Below, piece after piece: positions 49,559 through 56,886 of a stretch of 64,000 nt of DNA. Each line of letters opens with the position of its first letter. Position 1 is the stretch's first letter. The stretch is taken from positions 212,788-276,787 of the forward strand of contig JADJWN010000005.1 in NCBI GenBank assembly GCA_016716335.1, in the 5' to 3' direction. The stretch is from Saprospiraceae bacterium (GTDB taxonomy: Bacteria > Bacteroidota > Bacteroidia > Chitinophagales > Saprospiraceae). The notes beneath the pieces are model-generated. The model saw only the letters and a list, made by a program, of their open reading frames with translations, was not told the DNA's origin and ran no database searches. The position numbers were made by a program, and so were the translations under genes.

Positions 49559-49713
49559 CTGTGGGGTGTTGAAATTGGCAGACATGCCCTCCTGTCTCGG
49601 GGGTGGGGAGCTCACGACAAACGAAAGGTATTGGGTTGACCACAAAGTTCCGGTCTCCGGAATTTGCCTTTTGGCTAAGTGCCCCGTGGAGGTTCGAATC
49701 CTCCTCCTACAGC
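49559..49713 (+). tRNA. tRNA-like RNA 2 with giant variable arm
   Basis: Same plan as copy 1, starting 55 nt after it. CTGTGGGG (49559-49566) pairs with TCCTACAG (49705-49712). D-arm and T-arm are identical to copy 1. The anticodon arm CCCTC-CTGTCTC-GGGGG has a proper 7-nt loop with T33 and anticodon GTC (Asp), though position 37 is T instead of a purine. The variable arm again has GGGG/CCCC, GACAAA and GCTAAGTG, but its hairpin is different in sequence: CGAAAGG/CCTTTTG topped by TTCCGG-TCT-CCGGAA. Different sequence with conserved pairing indicates selection on the fold. tRNA-Leu-like body with Asp anticodon is not a standard tRNA. Confidence 0.6.
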
Positions 49714-49829
49714 ACATTTTTCCTCAGACCTAAGGATTTTCAATTTTTTAACTTGAAATCGTAAGGGTTGAAATTGAGTTTCATTTTGTTTGGTTATGCA
49801 CAGGCAATGGTTGGGTAATGACTGTGCTT

Positions 49830-49871
49830 AAAACAGATCGGATTGTAGCTATATCCGGTCTGTTTTTTTTT
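49830..49871 (+). terminator. Terminator of the tRNA-like transcription unit
   Basis: ACAGA-T-CGGAT and ATCCG-G-TCTGT form a 10-bp stem with one mismatch and a loop of about 9 nt, followed by nine T. It lies 117 nt after tRNA-like RNA 2. A second hairpin GCACAG/CTGTGC stands directly upstream (about 49797-49828). Confidence 0.75.
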
Positions 49872-49994
49872 ATTTTACAGCATATTGATTTTCAGGATTA
49901 AAAACTTCAGAAATTAAAATATACATACTGCGGGCCGTTGTAATTTTATCAATCCTCAAAAATTGACCATATTTGAGCATCAAAAAACCCTGAA

Positions 49995-51095
49995 ATGCCA
50001 TACCGGAATATTTTTGTAGCCGCCACCAGTCAGCATGTAGGTAAGACCACATCCACCCTTGGGTTGGTCTCATCATTCATGAAGAAAGGACTGAAAGTGG
50101 GCTACTGCAAACCCGTGGGGCAAAAATTTCTGGATCTCCAGAATCTCAGGGTGGACAAGGATACCATACTATTTGCAGACCTGATTAATTTTGACATAGT
50201 ACCGGAGGTGCATAGCCCTGTGATCCTGGGTCCCGGTGCCACGGAGATGTATCTCGACAATCCTGCTCAGGTCAATCTGGAAGAAATCCTGCTCAATGCG
50301 GCACATGAATTGAGCAAAAACAATGAACTGGTCATCTATGAAGGCACCGGACATCCGGGCGTAGGCAGTGTAGCCAATGTTTCCAATGCACAGGTAGCCA
50401 GACTGCTGAATGCAGGCGTCGTAATGGTAGTGGAGGGCGGCATTGGCAGTACTATTGATATGCTCAATATGACCACCGCTTTGTTCAGAGAAGAAAATGT
50501 ACCGATCATAGGAGTGATTGTCAATAAAGTCATTCCGGATAAAATGGAAAAAGTGAGGCATTATGTGGGCAGATGGCTGGAAAGCAGAGGACTGCCTTTA
50601 CTGGGACTGATGCCTTATGAAAAATCCCTCGCTTACCCGCTGATACGCTCTGTGGCTGAGGCAGTGAAGGGAGTGGTGACCTACAACGCCGACTATGTGG
50701 ACAATAAAGTGGAAAGCATACTGGCAGGATCTCTCATAGACCTGAAGGAATTGAAAAGCTCTCAGGATCTTCTGCTGGTGGTAGCTACCCGTTCGATCAA
50801 TGAGGCCATCCGTAAGATTGAATTTATGGCAGCCCAGCATGGTATCAAAAACTGCCCGCTATCCGGTATAGTCGCCACCGGCGAAGGCCAGATGGACAGG
50901 CATACGTTGAAGTATATCGAGCAAAACAATCTGCCTTTGATCCGCTCTGAAATTGACACCTATGGTGCCGTACTCCGTATCAGTAAGATTGAGGTAAAAA
51001 TCAATCGAAGCACACCCTGGAAAATCAAAAAAGCCATTGACCTCATTGAAAATAATGTAGATCTCAATGCCATTCTCAAAGCATCAGAAATCTGA
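49995..51095 (+). CDS. BioD-like P-loop ATPase with DRTGG domain
   Basis: The 366-residue protein begins with a dethiobiotin-synthetase-like P-loop domain: FVAATSQHVGKTTSTLGLV (Walker A variant), KPVGQKF, and IYEGTGHPGVGSVAN. The second half (about 215-330) is a DRTGG domain as found in the N-terminal part of long phosphotransacetylases. No Pta catalytic domain is present, so this is the stand-alone form, function unproven. Not biotin synthesis: no bio genes are nearby. Confidence 0.82.
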   Translation: MPYRNIFVAATSQHVGKTTSTLGLVSSFMKKGLKVGYCKPVGQKFLDLQNLRVDKDTILFADLINFDIVPEVHSPVILGPGATEMYLDNPAQVNLEEILLNAAHELSKNNELVIYEGTGHPGVGSVANVSNAQVARLLNAGVVMVVEGGIGSTIDMLNMTTALFREENVPIIGVIVNKVIPDKMEKVRHYVGRWLESRGLPLLGLMPYEKSLAYPLIRSVAEAVKGVVTYNADYVDNKVESILAGSLIDLKELKSSQDLLLVVATRSINEAIRKIEFMAAQHGIKNCPLSGIVATGEGQMDRHTLKYIEQNNLPLIRSEIDTYGAVLRISKIEVKINRSTPWKIKKAIDLIENNVDLNAILKASEI

Positions 51096-51169
51096 CATAC
51101 ATCCGTACAGTAAGACTTCAATCTTTACTACAACAAGGGTTCTGATACAGGCATTCATATACTTCAGTC

Positions 51170-51930
51170 TTATGCCTGGAGAAAGCTTTGGATGGCATTT
51201 TTTGCAAAATCCGACAAAATAAGTCTGCCGCTCATACCGGCCCTTTCAGACAGCAAACTGTCCCAGTGATCCGTACCTTCCCAGAATACTTTTTTCAGCT
51301 GTGCCAGAGCTTCCGGATTCATATTGACAAGCTTTTGGGTGAAATGGGCAATGTATTCGTCCAGCTGTCCGGTCGTTTCGAATGCCTCGGTAAACAGTCC
51401 TTTTTGCTTTGCCCATTCGGCAGTCTGCCACTCGGTGGGATTGAGTGACATCTGACTGAATGCTGACAATCCGATCTTGCGTTCGACGGCGGGTCCTATG
51501 ACAAAGGGCCCGATACCCACTGCAAGCTCCGAAAGCCGCACCGATGCATACTTGGTCGCCATGCAGTAATCGCAGGCTGCTGCCAGTCCTACACCACCTC
51601 CCACTGCCTTACCATGTACCCTGCCTATCACTATTTTGGGACATTTGCGGATAGCATTGATGACATTGGCAAATCCCATAAAAAACCGGTGACCTGTCTC
51701 AAAATCAGATATGGCAGCCAATTCCGTAAACCTCGCTCCGGCACAGAAGCTCCGGTCACCTGCACTCCTGAGCAGGATCAGCACCGTATCGGCATCTTTT
51801 CCGGCAGCTTCGATTTTTTCCACAAGATCTCTGAGCAAATGACCCGGCAATGAATTTTGTGCCGGATGAAAAACTCTATGGTAGTGATGTGATTATTATA
51901 GGTACTGATGACACTTCCGTTTTCTGACAT
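51170..51930 (-). CDS. Enoyl-CoA hydratase/isomerase, frameshifted
   Basis: Crotonase-fold protein, about 253 residues. The true start is at 51930 (MSENGSVISTYNNHITTIEF); the frame breaks in an A5 run at 51869-51873, where six would restore EFFHPAQNSLPGHLLRDL. Oxyanion-hole segments FCAGARFTELAA and GKAVGGGVGLAAACDY are present; the catalytic Glu region reads LSELAVGIGPFVIGPAVE. It lies 100 nt downstream of paaZ on the same strand, so it may act in phenylacetate or related CoA-ester breakdown. Confidence 0.85.
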
Positions 51931-52030
51931 AAACTTTTATGATTTTGGCTTCATTTGGATTGAAATACTGAAAAATACATTCACTCGTTCATTGCATCCA
52001 CAATATTTAATACATTCTGCATACGCTCTG

Positions 52031-54091
52031 TCATGCTTCCTTCATTCTCACCATAGTGAGTATGGTGGCAATAGCTACGGTTTCATTGGTTTCATCATAG
52101 ACATCCACCAGCCATTTTACTATGCCTTTTCTGTAATCTTCGCCCTCTTTTTGTTCCTGAGCGATTTTTTCCTTGACGGTGAGTCGTACGCCTATGGTCA
52201 TGCCGGGATATACCGGCTTGGTAAATCTGCACTCTTCGAGACCATAATTGAGCAGCACAGGGCCTTTGGCAGCATCTACAAATAATCCTGCCGCTGCCGA
52301 TAATACGAAATAACCGTGGGCCACTCTCTGACTGAAAGGAGTGCCTTCCAGTGAAGTAGCGTCTGTATGTGCATAGAAGTGATCCCAGGATACATTGGCA
52401 AAACTGACGATATCACTCTCGGTAACGGTGCGTTTGTGGGTGATGAGGGTTTCGCCGATTTCCAGTTCTTCAAAATATTTCCTGAATGGATGCTTTCCTC
52501 CATCCTTGTAGGCTGCGCCATACTGGTATTGATCTGTGATGGCCGTGATAGTCGTCGGCGTACCCTGGATGGCACATCTCTGCATGTAATGTTTTACGCC
52601 ACGCATGCCTCCCATTTCTTCGCCACCTCCGGCACGTCCGGGACCTCCATGTACTAATAACGGCATGGGAGAGCCATGTCCTGTACTCTCTTTGGCAGAG
52701 TCCCGGTGCAGCACCAGAATGCGGCAGTGATGGGTGGCGGCATTGAGGACAAAGTCCCGGGCTATCCGGTCATCATAGGTCACAATCGAACAACACAGGG
52801 ATCCTTTTCCCATTTTGGCTATTTCTACCGCCTCATCCAGGTCTTTGTAGGGCATCAGGGTAGATACCGGCCCAAATGCTTCGATCTGATGTACTTCCTG
52901 ATGGATGGCCGGCGCATCATTGCGAAGTAAGAGGGGTGACAGGAAAGCACCCTGGTTTTTATTGCCATGTGTTACCTCAAACTGTTCAAGGTCACCATAT
53001 ACCAACGTACTGTTTTTCAACAACATCTGTACTTTTTCCTTAACTTCATTGACCTGAGATTTGCCGGCCAGCGCACCCATTTTCACACCTTCCACTCTCG
53101 GGTCACCTATCGGCGTATTGGTCAATGCCTTACCAATGGCTATCTGAGCATCTTCCATATATTTTTCGGGTACAATAATCCTACGTACTGCTGTACATTT
53201 CTGCCCGCATTTGACTACTATTTCCCTCCGAACCTCTTTTACAAATAAATCAAATTCAGGCGTACCGGGAGCTGCATCTTCTCCCAATACGATGCAGTTG
53301 AGAGAGTCTGCTTCCATATTGAAAGGCACGGATTCCTCGATGATTCTTCGGTTGGATTTCAGCATGATCCCAGTGCTGGCAGATCCGGTAAAAGTGACCA
53401 CATCCTGATAATTGACAAAGTCAAGCAAAGTCCGGGCATTGCCACAGATGAGCTGCAGAGCCCCTTCAGGGAGTATTCCGGATTTTATGATATCCCTTAC
53501 TACGGCTTCGGTGAGATAGGAGGTAAGCGTGGCGGGCTTGACCACTGCCGGCATCCCTGCAAGCCAGTTGACTGCACATTTCTCCAGCATTCCCCACACA
53601 GGGAAATTGAAAGCATTGATATGTACAGCTACTCCTTCTTTGGGTACCAGTATATGATGGCCCATGAAAGTGCCTCCTTTGCTCAGGCCTACGGGTTCGC
53701 CTTCTGTATAATAAGGAAGGTCTGGGAATTTTCTTCTCAGACTGGCATTGGCAAAAAGATTGCCGATACCTCCTTCAATATCAATCCAGGAGTCCGCTCG
53801 TGTAGCTCCGGTTTTATAGCTGATTTCGTAATATTTTTCTTTTCGTTCGAGCAGGTATAGAGCCAGTGCCTTGAGCATGCGACCCCTTTCGTGGAAAGTG
53901 AGTTTTCTTAGATTTTTATTTCCGGTCTGACGGCCGTAATCCAGCATTGCCCCAAAATCCAGGCCCTCGCTGCCTGCGATAGCTACCACCTCGCCGGTAC
54001 TCGCGTCATACAACTCTTGTCCGGGGCCTGTGCCTGCCTGCCATCTGCCACATACATAATTTTCGAGTTTCATCTGATAGGTTTTGGTCAT
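52031..54091 (-). CDS. paaZ: Bifunctional ring-opening hydrolase/aldehyde dehydrogenase PaaZ
   Basis: In phenylacetate degradation PaaZ opens oxepin-CoA and oxidises the semialdehyde. The 686 residues comprise an aldehyde-dehydrogenase domain (about 1-520; catalytic Cys in VVKCGQKCTAVRR, Glu-side region NMEADSLNCIVLG, NAFNFPVWGMLEKC) and a C-terminal MaoC-type hydratase domain (about 535-680; YFEELEIGETLITHKRTVTE, then FANVSWDHFYAHTD). A TATATTTG -7 element lies at 54100-54107 on the minus strand. The paaABCDE oxygenase genes are not in the window, so the pathway is incomplete here. Confidence 0.93.
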   Translation of the reverse strand: MTKTYQMKLENYVCGRWQAGTGPGQELYDASTGEVVAIAGSEGLDFGAMLDYGRQTGNKNLRKLTFHERGRMLKALALYLLERKEKYYEISYKTGATRADSWIDIEGGIGNLFANASLRRKFPDLPYYTEGEPVGLSKGGTFMGHHILVPKEGVAVHINAFNFPVWGMLEKCAVNWLAGMPAVVKPATLTSYLTEAVVRDIIKSGILPEGALQLICGNARTLLDFVNYQDVVTFTGSASTGIMLKSNRRIIEESVPFNMEADSLNCIVLGEDAAPGTPEFDLFVKEVRREIVVKCGQKCTAVRRIIVPEKYMEDAQIAIGKALTNTPIGDPRVEGVKMGALAGKSQVNEVKEKVQMLLKNSTLVYGDLEQFEVTHGNKNQGAFLSPLLLRNDAPAIHQEVHQIEAFGPVSTLMPYKDLDEAVEIAKMGKGSLCCSIVTYDDRIARDFVLNAATHHCRILVLHRDSAKESTGHGSPMPLLVHGGPGRAGGGEEMGGMRGVKHYMQRCAIQGTPTTITAITDQYQYGAAYKDGGKHPFRKYFEELEIGETLITHKRTVTESDIVSFANVSWDHFYAHTDATSLEGTPFSQRVAHGYFVLSAAAGLFVDAAKGPVLLNYGLEECRFTKPVYPGMTIGVRLTVKEKIAQEQKEGEDYRKGIVKWLVDVYDETNETVAIATILTMVRMKEA

Positions 54092-54247
54092 TGTGTCTGC
54101 AAATATATCAAACTTAAAAGGTATTTATGGTCTGATAACCAATCAAGTAATTTTTTGCATAAACCGGTGAAATCCTAAAAGGTTATCCCTTTTATTCTGG
54201 AAGGGATAATTGTGATATAATATCAAGCTTTTGGAAAACAGGATTGA

Positions 54248-55246
54248 TCAAGCAGGATTATTCATCAGGGTCCAGAGCATGTCCTTGAGTTTTATGAGGC
54301 CATAACCGGTCACCGATGAAATGAAGGTGTAGGGAATATCCAGTTTTAAATCCGAACTTATCCACTGCATGATTTCCTCATCGATCAGGTCAGCCTTGGA
54401 GATGGCAAGCATACGGGGCTTGTCCATAAGTTCGGGATTGTACATCTCAAGCTCTCTGAGCAGAATGTGATAAGCAGCACTGATATCTTCAGTATCGGCG
54501 GGTACCATAAAAAGCAGGACCGAATTTCGTTCGATATGCCTCAGGAACCTAAGTCCGAGCCCTTTGCCGAGGTGGGCATTTTCTATGATACCGGGTATAT
54601 CCGCCATCACAAAGGATTGGTGGTCTCTGTATCGGACTATACCGAGATTGGGTGTCAGGGTAGTAAAGGGATAATTGGCTATTTCCGGTTTGGCCGCTGT
54701 GAGTGCTGCCAGCAGGCTGGACTTACCTGCATTTGGAAATCCTACCAGGCCGACATCCGCCAGTACTTTGAGCTCGAGGATTTTCCACTCTTCCATGCCG
54801 GGTTCTCCCGGCTGTGCATATTCAGGTGCCTGATTGGAAGGGGATTTAAAGTGTGCATTGCCCAAACCTCCACGGCCTCCGGGTACAAGAATACGGGTTT
54901 CTCCATGTTCGGTGATTTCAAAGTCCACTTCACCCGTCTCTGCATCTCTTGCTACTGTACCCAGAGGTACATCCAGTATGATATCTTCACCGTCTGCACC
55001 CGTGCAGTTGTTGCCACTTCCGGCAACTCCGGGGGTAGCGATCACATGTTTCCGGTATTTGAGGGCCAATAGTGTCCACACATTCGAATTGCCCCGCAGT
55101 ATGATATGCCCGCCTCTGCCACCATTGCCTCCGTCAGGTCCGCCTTTGTTGGTAGCCTTACTTCTGTGAAAATGTACAGACCCCGCTCCTCCGGCGCCGG
55201 AGCGGCAACAGATCTTCACATAATCTACAAAGTTTTGTTCAGCCAT
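54248..55246 (-). CDS. obgE: GTPase Obg
   Basis: The essential ribosome-associated GTPase. The N-terminal glycine-rich Obg domain (GGPDGGNGGRGGHIILRG) is followed by the G domain: G1 GFPNAGKSSLLAAL, G3 DIPGIIENAHLGKGLG, G4 ISKADLID, G5 ISSVTGYG. The 332-residue form lacks the C-terminal OCT domain, as usual in this phylum. It lies 69 nt downstream of adk, same strand. Confidence 0.95.
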   Translation of the reverse strand: MAEQNFVDYVKICCRSGAGGAGSVHFHRSKATNKGGPDGGNGGRGGHIILRGNSNVWTLLALKYRKHVIATPGVAGSGNNCTGADGEDIILDVPLGTVARDAETGEVDFEITEHGETRILVPGGRGGLGNAHFKSPSNQAPEYAQPGEPGMEEWKILELKVLADVGLVGFPNAGKSSLLAALTAAKPEIANYPFTTLTPNLGIVRYRDHQSFVMADIPGIIENAHLGKGLGLRFLRHIERNSVLLFMVPADTEDISAAYHILLRELEMYNPELMDKPRMLAISKADLIDEEIMQWISSDLKLDIPYTFISSVTGYGLIKLKDMLWTLMNNPA

Positions 55247-55315
55247 TCACTTTATGTCGTCATATATCAAGACTCCTTATACTCAGCGTCAGAAATAAAG
55301 ACACCGGCATCAGGA

Positions 55316-55894
55316 TTAAGATTGCACTTTGTCTATTTCGTTAGAAAGTCTTTCAAATATTTCTTCGATAGACCCGACTCCGGGTATCAACCGGGACTTG
55401 TCGGATTTTTTATAATAGTCAAAGACCGGGGAGGTTTCACTCTTATAGACTTCAATTCTTTTACGGATGATGGCTTCGTCATTATCATCGGGACGACCGG
55501 AGGTTTTACCACGATTAAGTATCCGGGCAACAATCTCATCATCGGGTACATCCAATGACAATAAAACAGATACTTCAGACCCTTTGGACTTAAGGAATTC
55601 ATCCAGCGCTTCAGCCTGTACAATATTTCTCGGAAATCCGTCAAAAATAATCCCTTTGGCCTCAGGATGGGCATTTACCTTATTTTTAAGCATGCCGATG
55701 GTCACTTCATCAGGCACCAGCTGGCCGGCTGCCATATATTCTTTGGCTTTGATGCCAAGCTCGGTATTGTTGCTCATTTCGTATCTGAATAGATCTCCCG
55801 TGCTGATATGCAGAACACCGTATTTTTCTATGAGCAGGGCTGCCTGAGTACCCTTGCCTGAACCCGGAGGACCAAAAAGTATTATGTTTAGCAT
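55316..55894 (-). CDS. adk: Adenylate kinase
   Basis: Interconverts AMP+ATP and 2 ADP. The start at 55894 (MLNIILFGPPGSGKGTQAAL) puts the P-loop at residues 7-15; the frame upstream is not homologous. Other motifs are GDLFRYEMSNNTELG, DGFPRNIVQAEALD and the short-lid RGKTSGRPDDNDEAIIRKRI. About 192 residues, the short form without a Zn-type lid. A TATCTTTG -7 element lies at 55979-55986 on the minus strand. Confidence 0.96.
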   Translation of the reverse strand: MLNIILFGPPGSGKGTQAALLIEKYGVLHISTGDLFRYEMSNNTELGIKAKEYMAAGQLVPDEVTIGMLKNKVNAHPEAKGIIFDGFPRNIVQAEALDEFLKSKGSEVSVLLSLDVPDDEIVARILNRGKTSGRPDDNDEAIIRKRIEVYKSETSPVFDYYKKSDKSRLIPGVGSIEEIFERLSNEIDKVQS

Positions 55895-56030
55895 AGGTAT
55901 TTTATAATTTTTACGGATAAATTGCCGGATAAACCAGCTGATAATATTCATACAAATGGGTTGGTTTTTAAAGGGATGCAAAGATAGTATCTTAAGTATT
56001 CATTCATTGCAGCTCTCAGATAATAAATGT

Positions 56031-56648
56031 CTATTGGAAATCCTTTTTCTCCGAAATTACATCCCTGCCGAACAGAAATCTGGATTGCCAGTAATCAGAT
56101 CTGGCTATATTATCAATTTTCACACCGGCTGAGGTGGTAGAATGAATGATTTCAAGGTCATTGTTTTTATTGCTCGCGACAATGCCCACATGAGAAATTC
56201 TGTCCTGATTGCCGAAAAATACCAGGTCTCCCGGAGTTAATTCATGTTTTGATTTGGGCAATCCCTGCTTTGCCTGCTGATCTGATGAAGCACCCAGTTG
56301 AATGCCATGAAGTCTGAAAACATAGGAGGTAAATCCTGAGCAATCAAAACCTGTATCCGGATTCTTACCTCCGGGACTGTACTCTCTGCCGGTGAGATTC
56401 AGTGCTTTGAGTACAATTTCGTCCCTAAGCTGCATGTCAGACCGCACCATTTTTGATTCGCTCCTTTCCTCGCTTTTATCTTTCTTTTCTGCTATATAAT
56501 CCCTTTCCCTCTTTACGGGCTGATATTTTACCCTTTTATCAGCCCTCGCATATTTTGTGGATCGAGTACTATTTCCGGTTGCACAGGAGGAAAGAATAAT
56601 CGCCAGGAACAACCCTGCAAACAAATATCTTACAACATTCATAATCAT
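56031..56648 (-). CDS. NlpC/P60 family peptidoglycan hydrolase, lipoprotein
   Basis: The 205-residue protein has a lipobox (ILSSCATG, Cys at about residue 22), a basic low-complexity linker, and an NlpC/P60 domain from about residue 85 with catalytic Cys in GFDCSGFTSYVF, His in ISHVGIVAS and a third polar residue in IIHSTTSAG. It likely cleaves gamma-D-Glu-diaminopimelate bonds of peptidoglycan stems in the periplasm. Monocistronic. Confidence 0.9.
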   Translation of the reverse strand: MIMNVVRYLFAGLFLAIILSSCATGNSTRSTKYARADKRVKYQPVKRERDYIAEKKDKSEERSESKMVRSDMQLRDEIVLKALNLTGREYSPGGKNPDTGFDCSGFTSYVFRLHGIQLGASSDQQAKQGLPKSKHELTPGDLVFFGNQDRISHVGIVASNKNNDLEIIHSTTSAGVKIDNIARSDYWQSRFLFGRDVISEKKDFQ

Positions 56649-56886
56649 GGATTTTTAAAAAACATATTATAATTTATTTTAATATCAAAAACAGTGCCGA
56701 TTGTGCAGGACAAGATTGCTTCAGAACAAAATTTCTACAGATTTTTATATTGAGTTGGCTCCTCGATATCTGCTGTTCCTTCTTATGAACAACTCCTTAG
56801 GAATTGATTAAAACCTCAAACGGACTTTTCACTTTAGAAAAATTCAATTATTTTTACCACTCATTATTAACGCCTTAAATATTAAA

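Noticed and set aside
49995..51095. bioD (dethiobiotin synthetase)
   Set aside because: The N-terminal P-loop domain is BioD-like, but the C-terminal DRTGG domain and lack of any biotin genes indicate the stand-alone Pta-N-like family.
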